From positions 1 to 7,470 of the forward strand of contig CAXMQS010000025.1 in the NCBI GenBank assembly GCA_964195995.1: DNA of 7,470 bases, in the 5' to 3' direction. Made by a program: the position numbers and the translations under genes. Each line of letters opens with the position of its first letter. The stretch's first letter is position 1. The notes below the pieces were generated by a model, which made no database searches, had not been told where the DNA came from, and saw only the letters and a program-made list of their open reading frames with translations. The DNA is from CAXMQS01 sp964195995. GTDB lineage: Bacteria > Actinomycetota > Acidimicrobiia > Spongiisociales > JAOTWH01. Shown here piece by piece: positions 1-6,844 of this stretch.

Positions 1-6
1 TGCAAG

Positions 7-12
7 TATCGT
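7..12 (+). promoter_or_regulatory. Possible -10 element of tRNA-Ser
   Basis: TATCGT matches the TAnnnT pattern of a sigma-70 type -10 box and lies 8 bases before the mature 5' end of the tRNA. The -35 region would fall outside the window, so this rests on one hexamer and its position only. Confidence 0.22.
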
Positions 13-20
13 GGCGACTT

Positions 21-114
<94 letters not shown>

Positions 115-190
115 TGGAATTCCACCTCACCGCGCTCGCGAAAGGACCTCCGAGAAGGCATTGCCTTGGCCGAGCGGACGGACCTCCCGG

Positions 191-613
191 CTAGTTGTCC
201 TGGGACAGCCTGTAGGCACCGATCCCCAGCAGTGCCGCACCTACGTACAACCCAAGCTGGTAGGGCATAGAGCCGCCCTCGAAGAGGTAGTCGCCGTCGA
301 TGGCGTCGATGACCTCACGAATGCCGAGGGCTGCTGCGGAGTAGCCGAGCACCATCATCGTCCAGCGGAACGGAATCGGCATCGACTTGCCCGCGATCCG
401 GTGGAAGTAGATCGCGGCCAGCACACCCAGTGCCACGATCCAGATCGTATAGCTGATCGAATACTCGTCAGCGAAGACGTCCCCAATCAGGTCGACCAGC
501 AGAAGGATGAGGAGGGCTCCCGCGCCCATCAGTTGCTCGCCTACTACGAGGTCCCCGAATCCCCTCTTCTGCGCCTCTGCCGAGCCGCCGTTGCCAGCGT
601 CGCCTGTACTCAT
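191..613 (-). CDS. Small four-helix membrane protein, function unknown
   Basis: This 140-residue protein belongs to no family I recognise. After a polar N-terminus of about 25 residues come four hydrophobic stretches, at about 29-47 (LMGAGALLILLLVDLIGDVF), 53-71, 83-103 and 117-135, which predict an integral inner-membrane protein. Most of its charged residues lie in short loops (HRIAGKS near 71-77, DAIDGD near 103-108). No catalytic or transport motif is visible. An in-frame ATG two codons upstream (619) would give 142 residues. I prefer the ATG at 613 because GAAGG (621-625) then sits 7 bases before the start, whereas it would lie almost against the ATG at 619. It is the last gene of the - strand train, 92 bases after the lipoprotein stop, and two hairpins fill that gap. 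It may therefore be expressed at a different level or from its own promoter. A role in the envelope together with the lipoprotein is only a guess. Confidence 0.8.
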   Translation of the reverse strand: MSTGDAGNGGSAEAQKRGFGDLVVGEQLMGAGALLILLLVDLIGDVFADEYSISYTIWIVALGVLAAIYFHRIAGKSMPIPFRWTMMVLGYSAAALGIREVIDAIDGDYLFEGGSMPYQLGLYVGAALLGIGAYRLSQDN

Positions 614-661
614 CCTCATCCCTTCGTCGTTGGTAGGAGCAACCCTAATCGCGGAGAACGG

Positions 662-707
662 GACCGAACCCGGCTGCGGTCGAACGGTCTCTAGCTGCTA
701 GCCGTTC
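662..707 (-). terminator. Two tandem hairpins after the lipoprotein gene
   Basis: GAACGG (682-687) pairs with CCGTTC (702-707). Inside it, CTAG-CTG-CTAG (691-701) extends the helix with a 3-base bulge. Read on the - strand, this hairpin begins within the TGA stop of the lipoprotein gene. A second stem follows directly: GACCG (662-666) with CGGTC (677-681) and a 10-base loop. No T-run follows either stem, so this is not a classical intrinsic terminator. It could be a GC-rich partial terminator or an mRNA-processing or stability element that separates the last gene from the rest of the train. Confidence 0.4.
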
Positions 708-1263
708 AGAACTCGGCGCACTCGACTTCGGCGTATGCGCTCAGTCGGTCGACGGCATCGTTGAACTCGTCGGTATCGATTGAGTCGGCTAGGTCTCCGA
801 ACGCCTGCTGCTGTTCCTCAGTCAAGGCGGCGAAAGACGCCGGATCAGTTAGGTCAACACCGAGATCCGCGAGTCCGTCCGAATACGCCTGTGCCCCGGC
901 GATGAGTAGTGCCGCGTCAGCCTGGAGGCCACCCGGCAGGTCGCCGATCGCATCGAGGTTGATGTCGGGAACGTCGCCACCGAGGAAGATACCTGAGAAG
1001 CCCAGGAACACGTTGGCGAGAGCCTGGCAATCGTCGCTGAGGCCGGGAATGTTGCCGATGGTCAATGGCAAGGTGCCACCGCTGGTTGCCGGCGGAGCTG
1101 TATCACCGCTCGTTGCTGCGGTGGTATCGCCGCTCGCGCTGGTGTTGGACGGCGATGTGTCGCCGGCAGTCGGGTCATCGGTAGCTGTTGTCCCACTATC
1201 GCCGCAGGCCGCGGCGACAAGAACGAGTACGGCAACGATGGCCAAGAAACGAAGCTTCAACAT
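706..1263 (-). CDS. Small secreted lipoprotein, function unknown
   Basis: This is a predicted 185-residue lipoprotein. The start MLKLR gives a short positive n-region, followed by a hydrophobic core (residues 6-19) and a lipobox ending VAAAC. Cleavage by signal peptidase II and lipidation would occur at Cys20. Residues 21-63 are a flexible Gly/Ser/Thr/Asp-rich tether, common in actinobacterial lipoproteins. The folded part (about 65-185) is acidic and probably mostly helical. It holds exactly two cysteines, Cys79 near its start and Cys182 near its end, so a disulfide joining the two ends is plausible on the outer face of the membrane. I recognise no ligand-binding or enzyme domain. The ATG at 1263 is preceded by GGGG with about 6 bases of spacing, a weak ribosome site. 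It follows fabH by 36 bases and is probably co-transcribed with it. Confidence 0.85.
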   Translation of the reverse strand: MLKLRFLAIVAVLVLVAAACGDSGTTATDDPTAGDTSPSNTSASGDTTAATSGDTAPPATSGGTLPLTIGNIPGLSDDCQALANVFLGFSGIFLGGDVPDINLDAIGDLPGGLQADAALLIAGAQAYSDGLADLGVDLTDPASFAALTEEQQQAFGDLADSIDTDEFNDAVDRLSAYAEVECAEF

Positions 1264-1299
1264 TGTTTTCCCCTATTGCGATTGCTGATTATGGCGCGT

Positions 1300-2277
1300 T
1301 TAGAACTGGAGGGCGGCCGCGGCCCAATGGAACCCTGCGCCGAATGCCGTCAACATGACCAGGTCGCCAGGGTGGATTCTCCCCAGCTCATGGGCCTCCC
1401 ATAGCGCCAGCGGCACCGATGCCGACCCCGTGTTGCCGTAGCGATCAACGTTGACGTAGACCTTGGACTCGTCGATCCCCAGGTGGTTGCCCACCGCGTC
1501 GATGATCCTCTTATTGGCCTGGTGGGGGACAACCAGAGCAACATCGTCGACGGTCTTACCGACGCGCTCCAAGACCTCTGAGGTGATGCCGCTCATTCGG
1601 CGCACCGCCTGCTTGAACACCTCACGGCCGTTCATCGTGAGTTGGTTATAGGAGCCGCTGGCAACGGCCTCTGCATTGAACGGATTGCGGGTGCCACCAG
1701 TGTCGAGCGTCAGGATCTCGGCCATGCTGCCATCGGTGCCTGTGGCGACATCGAGAATGGTGGCTTTGCCACCCTCAGGTCCCATCACGACGGCGCCGGC
1801 GCCGTCTCCGAACAAGACGCTGGTGGCGCGGTCCTCCCAGGAGATGAGGCGGGAGATGAGCTCCACGCCAACGACCAGCATCGTCTTGGGTTCGAAGGCG
1901 ATCCGCGACCTGGCGACGTCGACGGCTTGAACGAAGCCGGCGCAGCCGCTGCCGCCGAGGTCGTACGTTGGCACCTCTCGACAACCCAGTCGGTGCTGCA
2001 ATAAGGAAGCGGTGTCCGGCGTGTAGACCTCGGGGGTGTCTGTGGCGACCACGATCTCGTCGATGTCATCAGCGGAGATCCCGGCGTCTGCCATTGCCTT
2101 GGTTGCTGCCTCGGCGGCGAGATCGAGCGTGGACTCGTCGTCTGCTGCGAAGCGCCGTTCCTTGATGCCGGTACGGGTGGTGATCCACTCGTCGGTGGTG
2201 TCGATCAGCTTCGACCAGTCGTCATTGGTCATTACCCGTTCCGGGACGTATCCGCCGAAGCCAAGGATCGCTGTCAC
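1300..2277 (-). CDS. fabH: 3-oxoacyl-[acyl-carrier-protein] synthase III (FabH family)
   Basis: This 325-residue protein has the full length of the FabH family, which condenses acyl-CoA with malonyl-ACP to start fatty acid synthesis in the cytoplasm. The catalytic triad is complete: Cys112 in GGSGCAGF, His252 in VPHQANKRI and Asn282 in YGNTGSAS. The N-terminal DEWITTRTGIKERR (29-42) and the mid-protein LFGDGAGAVV (155-164) are also typical. The C-terminal motif reads AFGAGFHWAAAAL (311-323), whereas many FabH proteins have Thr or Ser where His317 lies. The start is GTG at 2277, fixed by a strong GGAGG five bases upstream. It follows preA by 29 bases. No other fatty acid synthesis gene (fabD, acpP, fabF) is in the window, so this may be a paralogue with a special acyl substrate rather than the housekeeping enzyme. 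The family assignment is firm; the substrate is unknown. Confidence 0.93.
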   Translation of the reverse strand: MTAILGFGGYVPERVMTNDDWSKLIDTTDEWITTRTGIKERRFAADDESTLDLAAEAATKAMADAGISADDIDEIVVATDTPEVYTPDTASLLQHRLGCREVPTYDLGGSGCAGFVQAVDVARSRIAFEPKTMLVVGVELISRLISWEDRATSVLFGDGAGAVVMGPEGGKATILDVATGTDGSMAEILTLDTGGTRNPFNAEAVASGSYNQLTMNGREVFKQAVRRMSGITSEVLERVGKTVDDVALVVPHQANKRIIDAVGNHLGIDESKVYVNVDRYGNTGSASVPLALWEAHELGRIHPGDLVMLTAFGAGFHWAAAALQF

Positions 2278-2282
2278 TGGTG

Positions 2283-2287
2283 CCTCC
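2283..2287 (-). promoter_or_regulatory. Ribosome binding site of fabH
   Basis: GGAGG on the - strand lies 5 bases before the GTG codon at 2277. This near-perfect Shine-Dalgarno site justifies choosing a GTG start for fabH. Confidence 0.8.
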
Positions 2288-2306
2288 GAGGCCGAGGCTA
2301 CATAGA

Positions 2307-3608
2307 TCAGCTGATGGTCAGGTCGTGTTTAGGGCGTGGAGCCAAGGCTGCGGGATCTGAACCGTCGGCGTACTCGGCCCAGGTCAGCGGCGAGTACTCC
2401 GTTTGCTGTTCGACCATCGTGATGCATCCAGGTACGGGGCACACCAGGTGGCACAGGTTGCATCCAACGCAGTCATCCTCCTTGATCCACACCCGGGTGC
2501 GGCCGTCCTCGGATGGCTCGGCGCCGATTGCCTGGTGGGCGCCGTCGTTGCAGGCGATGTAGCAAAGGGCACACCCGATGCAAGTGGACTGATCGACGTT
2601 GGCCTTGATGATGTAATTGAGGTCGAGGTGCTGCCAGTCCGTGATGCGATCGACGCTGAGGCCTCGCAGCTCGTTGACGCTTGCCATCCCAAGGTGGTCG
2701 AGGTAGTTGCTTAGGCCGTCGATCATGCCTTCGACCAGCCGGAACCCGTAGTGCATCACTCCTGTCGCCACCTGGATAGTGGTTGCCCCGAGCAGGATGT
2801 ATTCGGCAGCGTCGCGCCACGTTGTGATGCCGCCGATGCCGCTGATGGGGAGGCCCTTGGTCTCGGGGTCTGCTGCGATCGAGTACACCATGTTGAGAGC
2901 GATGGGCTTCACTGCCGGACCGCAGTAGCCGCCGTGGCTGGAGAGGTTGCCAACCGACGGCCGCGGCGTGAAGGTGTCGAGATCGACGCTGGTGACGCTG
3001 TTGATCGTGTTGATCAGACTCACCGCGTCGGCGCCGCCCTTGTGGGCGGCTCGGGAGGCCATGCGGATGTCGGTGATGTTGGGCGTCAGCTTCACGAAGA
3101 CCGGCGTCGTCGCCACTTCCTTGGCCCATTCGGTGATCTGTGCGCAGTACTCCGGCACCTGCCCTATGGCGCTTCCCATGCCTCGCTCGGACATGCCGTG
3201 AGGACAGCCGAAGTTGAGCTCGATGCCGTCGGCGCCCGCATCCTCCGTCTGCTTGATGATCTCGTGCCACGCCTCGCGCTTCGACTCGACCATGAGGCTC
3301 ACGACGACGGCGTGCTTGGGGTAGCGCTTCTTGACGGCCGCGACTTCTTTGAGGTTGACGTCGAGAGGGCGATCTGTGATGAGCTCGATGTTGTTGAGAC
3401 CCATCATGCGTTGGCCTTCCCAGTCGACCGAGCTGTAACGCGACCAGGTGTTCTCGATGGGCTCGCCGAGTGTCTTCCACACCGCGCCTCCCCAGCCGGC
3501 GTCGAATGCTCTTGCGACCTGATCCCCGGTGTTCGTTGGTGGCGCCGAGGCCAGCCAGAACGGGTTCGGTGACTCGACCCCGGCCATGTTCACTGATAGG
3601 TCGGCCAT
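2307..3608 (-). CDS. preA: NAD-dependent dihydropyrimidine dehydrogenase, subunit PreA
   Basis: This 433-residue subunit reduces uracil and thymine to their 5,6-dihydro forms with electrons passed from PreT. Residues 1-310 form an FMN-binding dihydroorotate-dehydrogenase-like barrel. Residues 335-400 form a ferredoxin domain with two 4Fe-4S motifs, Cys343/346/349/353 and Cys380/383/386/390. The active-site loop NFGCPHGMSERGMG carries Cys135 and His137, which match Cys671 and His673 of mammalian dihydropyrimidine dehydrogenase. Lys173, Asn132, Asn200 and Thr201 keep the same spacing as Lys709, Asn668, Asn736 and Thr737 there (numbering recalled, not looked up). Gly134 stands where the mammalian enzyme has Ser670. 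The ATG at 3608 has GGAGG seven bases upstream, inside the end of preT, and only 4 bases separate the two genes. The C-terminal tail (about 400-433) runs past the second cluster. The classification is firm. The direction of the reaction in the cell and the exact substrate are not shown by the sequence. Confidence 0.95.
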   Translation of the reverse strand: MADLSVNMAGVESPNPFWLASAPPTNTGDQVARAFDAGWGGAVWKTLGEPIENTWSRYSSVDWEGQRMMGLNNIELITDRPLDVNLKEVAAVKKRYPKHAVVVSLMVESKREAWHEIIKQTEDAGADGIELNFGCPHGMSERGMGSAIGQVPEYCAQITEWAKEVATTPVFVKLTPNITDIRMASRAAHKGGADAVSLINTINSVTSVDLDTFTPRPSVGNLSSHGGYCGPAVKPIALNMVYSIAADPETKGLPISGIGGITTWRDAAEYILLGATTIQVATGVMHYGFRLVEGMIDGLSNYLDHLGMASVNELRGLSVDRITDWQHLDLNYIIKANVDQSTCIGCALCYIACNDGAHQAIGAEPSEDGRTRVWIKEDDCVGCNLCHLVCPVPGCITMVEQQTEYSPLTWAEYADGSDPAALAPRPKHDLTIS

Positions 3609-3612
3609 GCGT

Positions 3613-4920
3613 CTACCTCCCGGTGTTGCTTCGCAGGTTCGTGTCGATGTCGTCGGCAGCCGCCTTGCCGTGAGCCACCGCGTTGACGACCTCCTGGCCG
3701 CCGTTGACGCAGTCTCCGCCGGCCCACACGTTGGGGTTGGCGGTGCGGAAGTTCTCGTTCACCACGACGCGCCCTCCGCCCTCCAACTCGAGGTCGGGGA
3801 CTTGCCCGAGGAAACCGCGTCGCTTGGCCTGGCCCGTTGCTCGGAACACCCGCGTGACGTCGATCGAGAAGTCGGAATCCTCAACGAGCGCGGGGCTGCC
3901 ATCGCGCATCTCAGTGCGTTGGCAGCGAAGGGCGGTGACGGCGTCTGTCCCCTCGATGGCAACCGGCGCCGACCAAAAGAGGAACTCGACGCCGTCCGAC
4001 TTGGCCTTCTCGATCTCGTGGTCGTATGCCCTCATCTGGTCACGACCCCGCCGATAGACGAGGAACACCTTGTCGGCGCCGAGCCTGACGGACTGGGTGA
4101 CGGCATCTATAGCCGTGTTGCCGCCGCCTATGACCGCAACGCGCTCGCCCTCGAGGGACATCTGGTCACGGGGCAATGCCTTGAGTCGAGCGATGAACTT
4201 AAGGGCGTCCACAGACCCGGCCAGCTCCTCACCGGGGATACCCAGCGGAGGGATGTCACCGAGTCCGACGCCCAGGAACACCGCGTCGTAGGTGTTGAGC
4301 AGGTCCGCGACGGTCACCTCGTTTCCTACTGTGACTCCCGAGCGGATCTCGACGCCCAGCTGGGAGATCCATGCGATTTCGGCGAGCGAGGTCGCCTTAG
4401 TCATCTTGTAGTCGGCAACCCCATGGGTGTTGAGGCCGCCCGGGGTCTCGGCAGCATCGAGGATGACGACCTCGTGCCCAAGCTGTGCCAGCTCGCCGGC
4501 GCAGCTCAGACCCGCCGGTCCCGCACCAACGATGCCGACACGGTGGCCGCTGGGCTCACCTTTGGTGAACAACTGGTGGCCACCGAGCACGATGGGATCC
4601 GTCGAGTACGCCTGCAGCCGCCCGATCTCTATGGGTCGGTCGTGGAGGTCGTTGAGAACGCAGGCACCCTCGCAAAGCACTTCGGTCGGACATACCCGAG
4701 CGCACGAGGATCCCAGGATGTTGGCACTGAGGATGGTGCGGGCAGATCCAAGATCGTCACCCGTCGCGATCCGCTTGATGAACCCCGGTACGTCGATGGA
4801 GGTCGGACATGCTCGCGTGCATGGTGCGTCCCAGCACATCAAGCAGCGGTTGGCCTCAGCCAGAGCTTCCTGGCGGGACAGAGTCGGTGGCGGTTCCAGT
4901 CCAGCGAAATCGAGCGTCAT
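3613..4920 (-). CDS. preT: Dihydropyrimidine dehydrogenase flavoprotein subunit PreT (GltD-like)
   Basis: This 435-residue subunit takes electrons from NAD(P)H through FAD and Fe-S clusters and hands them to PreA. The N-terminal domain has Cys26/29/34/38, then Cys73/77/83/87 and Gln103. Cys87 to Gln103 is 16 residues, the same spacing as Cys140 to Gln156 in mammalian dihydropyrimidine dehydrogenase, where that Gln ligates one cluster. An FAD-binding GAGPAG follows at 132-137, a pyridine-nucleotide-binding GGGNTA at 265-270, and the second FAD-contact GGD at 401-403. The reading frame extends upstream to a TTG at 4962, which would add 14 residues. I chose the ATG at 4920 because MTLDF begins just before the conserved domain, as in E. 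coli PreT, and GCAAGG lies 7 bases upstream. The gene ends 4 bases before preA starts, which suggests coupled translation and balanced subunits. GltD, the small subunit of glutamate synthase, is the main alternative, but the preA neighbour argues against it. Confidence 0.92.
   Translation of the reverse strand: MTLDFAGLEPPPTLSRQEALAEANRCLMCWDAPCTRACPTSIDVPGFIKRIATGDDLGSARTILSANILGSSCARVCPTEVLCEGACVLNDLHDRPIEIGRLQAYSTDPIVLGGHQLFTKGEPSGHRVGIVGAGPAGLSCAGELAQLGHEVVILDAAETPGGLNTHGVADYKMTKATSLAEIAWISQLGVEIRSGVTVGNEVTVADLLNTYDAVFLGVGLGDIPPLGIPGEELAGSVDALKFIARLKALPRDQMSLEGERVAVIGGGNTAIDAVTQSVRLGADKVFLVYRRGRDQMRAYDHEIEKAKSDGVEFLFWSAPVAIEGTDAVTALRCQRTEMRDGSPALVEDSDFSIDVTRVFRATGQAKRRGFLGQVPDLELEGGGRVVVNENFRTANPNVWAGGDCVNGGQEVVNAVAHGKAAADDIDTNLRSNTGR
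3616..3620 (-). promoter_or_regulatory. Ribosome binding site of preA within the preT end
   Basis: GGAGG on the - strand overlaps the last codons of preT and lies 7 bases before the preA ATG at 3608. The preT stop (3613-3615) falls between this site and the start, an arrangement that favours translational coupling of the two subunits. Confidence 0.8.
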
Positions 4921-4980
4921 GCGACAGCCTTGCTGCCGCAAGGCCCTGGGCACCACGGCCAAAAGACCCCAATCTGAGCG

Positions 4981-6663
4981 CTAACCCCGTTGTGTCACCC
5001 AGTCGTCGACGAGGCGCCCCAGCACGGGCAGAGTCAGCGGTCCCGACCCCAGAACGACATCGTGGAACGCCTTGATGTCGAAGCTGTCGCCAAGACGCTG
5101 TTCGGCATCGGCGCGCAAGCGGTCGATCTCTAGGCGGCCGGCCATGTAGGACAGCGCCTGACCGAAGTAGCCGATGTAGCGGTCGACCTCGTTCTCGATG
5201 TTGTTGGGCTGTTGGGGCGAGTGTGCGGCCAGGTAGTCGATGGCTTGCTGGCGGCTCCAGCCCATGGCGTGCATCCCGGTGTCGACCACCAGCCTGCCGG
5301 CGCGCCACGAGTCGAACGACAGCATGCCCATGCGGGCCAGGTCATTCGAATACAGGCCCATCTCGTCGGCGAGGCGCTCGGTGTACAGACCCCACCCTTC
5401 GACATAGGCGTGAAGAAGCCCGAACTTGCGGAACTCAGGAAGTCCCTCGATCTCCTGGGCGATGGCGATCTGGAAGTGGTGGCCGGGCACGCCTTCGTGG
5501 AAAGCCAGTGCTTCGGACTCGTAGCGGGTGACATTGCCCGGCTCGGCAGCATTGATGTAGAAGGCCCCGGGACGCGACCCGTCACCTGCGGGCGGCATGT
5601 AGTAGGCGAGGGGCGCTTCCTTGGCCTCCAGCTCGGGGATGGCCTTGACGACGCACTGTTGGCGGGGGAGAACTCCGAACCACTCGGGGGCGGCCGCCTC
5701 GGCGTCCGAGACTGCTCGCTCGGCGTCGGCCACAACCACCGCTGAGTCGGAGTACCTGAGCTCGGGGTCGTCGCGGAGTCGGGAGTAGATCGTCTCGAGG
5801 TCGCTGGTGCCGAGCGCCGCGGCCCCGAGCTCGCGGTACTCGTCCTCGAGTTCCGCGATCAGGTCGAGGCCGATCTGGTGGATCTCCTCGGGCTCGCGCT
5901 CGAGCGATGTGTACTTGGCGACGGCCTTGCGGTAGAGCTCGGGACCGCCGGGGATGAACCCAACGCCGGGGTTCTCGTCGCTGCGCGCCGCCGGCGCCAC
6001 AACTTCTCGAACTACATCGCGATAGCGCTCGAGAGCCGGTCTGACGACGCTGGCAACGTTGTCGGCGAGCCCCTGACGCCACTCGGCTTCCTCTTGGTCC
6101 GAGAACGCCTGCGGCGCCATCGGCATGGTGAACGGATCCTGCTCGAGAGGGCTGGCTAGGTATCGCTCAAGCTGGGCCAACGACTTCTCGACGAGCTTGG
6201 CCGGCGGGGTCCGGCCACTGGCGACGCCCTGACGATGTCGCTCAGCCAACTGATCGAAGAAGGTGCCGAGCTTGGTCCAGCGCTCGGTGATGTCGTGTGC
6301 GTGCTGGGGCTCGGTGATAGAGGCCTGGGGGGCGTATGCGGGTAGCAATACATGTGGGCCCAGCATGGGGTCGACAAGGAACTCGGCAGTTCGGCCTTCG
6401 AGGTCGAGGAGAGCTCCTTCGGCCTCGTGCACAAGGAGTTGCAGTGTGATGCGATCCTGCGACTCGAGGCCATCGGTTGGAAAAGCGGTGGCCTCGTCGA
6501 CCAGCGATCGAAGGGCCAAGATGTTGCGGTCCTCGGTTTCGAGACTGACATCCTCCATTTCTGAGTCGAACCGATGATCGCCATAGAGATTGGCGCCAGT
6601 GGGCATCACTGAGAGGCTGGTCTCCCAGAAGCGATCTGCGAGGTCGGCGACTTGGGGGTTCAT
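4981..6663 (-). CDS. DUF885 family protein, putative metallopeptidase
   Basis: This 560-residue protein matches the DUF885 family, whose members are thought to be zinc peptidases but mostly lack a proven substrate. The hallmark HEGVPGHH (389-396) offers His389, Glu390, His395 and His396. A second conserved block EGWGLYTERLADEMG (422-436) holds Glu422 and Glu429, candidates for a further metal ligand. The motif is not a plain HExxH, because Pro393 stands where its second His would be. The N-terminal 330 residues are mostly helical and acidic. No signal peptide or membrane segment is visible, so the protein is probably cytoplasmic, unlike many secreted relatives. The C-terminus, with GYFGQALSYMAGRLEI and GSGPLTLPVLGRLVDDWV, is also typical and indicates a full-length protein. 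The ATG at 6663 has AGGAG five bases upstream. It leads the - strand train, 60 bases before preT. Family membership is well supported; peptidase activity and any link to pyrimidine metabolism are inference. Confidence 0.9.
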   Translation of the reverse strand: MNPQVADLADRFWETSLSVMPTGANLYGDHRFDSEMEDVSLETEDRNILALRSLVDEATAFPTDGLESQDRITLQLLVHEAEGALLDLEGRTAEFLVDPMLGPHVLLPAYAPQASITEPQHAHDITERWTKLGTFFDQLAERHRQGVASGRTPPAKLVEKSLAQLERYLASPLEQDPFTMPMAPQAFSDQEEAEWRQGLADNVASVVRPALERYRDVVREVVAPAARSDENPGVGFIPGGPELYRKAVAKYTSLEREPEEIHQIGLDLIAELEDEYRELGAAALGTSDLETIYSRLRDDPELRYSDSAVVVADAERAVSDAEAAAPEWFGVLPRQQCVVKAIPELEAKEAPLAYYMPPAGDGSRPGAFYINAAEPGNVTRYESEALAFHEGVPGHHFQIAIAQEIEGLPEFRKFGLLHAYVEGWGLYTERLADEMGLYSNDLARMGMLSFDSWRAGRLVVDTGMHAMGWSRQQAIDYLAAHSPQQPNNIENEVDRYIGYFGQALSYMAGRLEIDRLRADAEQRLGDSFDIKAFHDVVLGSGPLTLPVLGRLVDDWVTQRG

Positions 6664-6668
6664 GAGAG

Positions 6669-6673
6669 CTCCT
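6669..6673 (-). promoter_or_regulatory. Ribosome binding site of the DUF885 gene
   Basis: AGGAG on the - strand lies 5 bases before the ATG at 6663 and fixes the start of the first gene of the train. Confidence 0.75.
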
Positions 6674-6690
6674 GGGGGGATGGGTGCGTC

Positions 6691-6720
6691 TAGAAGCTAG
6701 AAGCTATCCGCCGCAGGCGG
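6691..6720. repeat. TAGAAGC tandem repeat next to a small inverted repeat
   Basis: TAGAAGC occurs twice in tandem (6691-6704) with the start of a third copy (TA, 6705-6706). Directly beside it is the perfect inverted repeat CCGCC-GCA-GGCGG (6708-6720). Both lie in the 188-base gap between the divergent DUF885 gene and the small acidic gene, about 28-57 bases before the DUF885 start. On the - strand the repeat contains TAGCTT, which could act as a weak -10 box, but no matching -35 box is seen. The pair could be an operator. The rest of the gap shows no gene or other clear signal. Confidence 0.4.
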
Positions 6721-6838
6721 CCTCGCAGCCGACTCCTGGTCATCGCTTCTCAGCTCACCCGCCGGAAGAGATGGGCGAAGGGCGACTCCGCGTCGGCCGC
6801 GAATTGTCCGGTCCGGCGGGGCGCAACCGGGCACGGCC

Positions 6839-6844
6839 TAGCGT
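6839..6844 (+). promoter_or_regulatory. Possible -10 box for a leaderless mRNA
   Basis: TAGCGT fits TAnnnT and ends 7 bases before the ATG at 6852, so transcription would start at or next to the A of the start codon. No Shine-Dalgarno site precedes that ATG, which agrees with a leaderless mRNA of the kind common in actinobacteria. No convincing -35 box is seen. Confidence 0.35.

Noticed and set aside
144..187. GGACCTCC direct repeat (144-151 and 180-187) and the small stem AAGGC-ATT-GCCTT (155-167) after the last - strand gene.
   Set aside because: The repeat is 8 bases, the stem has only 5 pairs and no T-run follows, so neither supports an attachment site or a confident terminator.
161..694. 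A 177-residue + strand open frame opposite the small membrane protein.
   Set aside because: The opposite frame has clear membrane helices and a ribosome site, while this one has a random-looking composition.
2473..3480. A 335-residue open frame on the - strand within preA in another frame.
   Set aside because: The product is an Arg/His-rich low-complexity string with no fold or motif, a typical shadow of the real frame.
2751..3572. A 273-residue + strand open frame opposite preA.
   Set aside because: It is fully antisense to preA, has no recognisable domain and no convincing ribosome site.
3529..4977. A 482-residue open frame on the + strand opposite preT.
   Set aside because: It is antisense to a gene with intact cofactor motifs and shows no domain of its own. 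Long antisense frames are expected in GC-rich codon-biased DNA.
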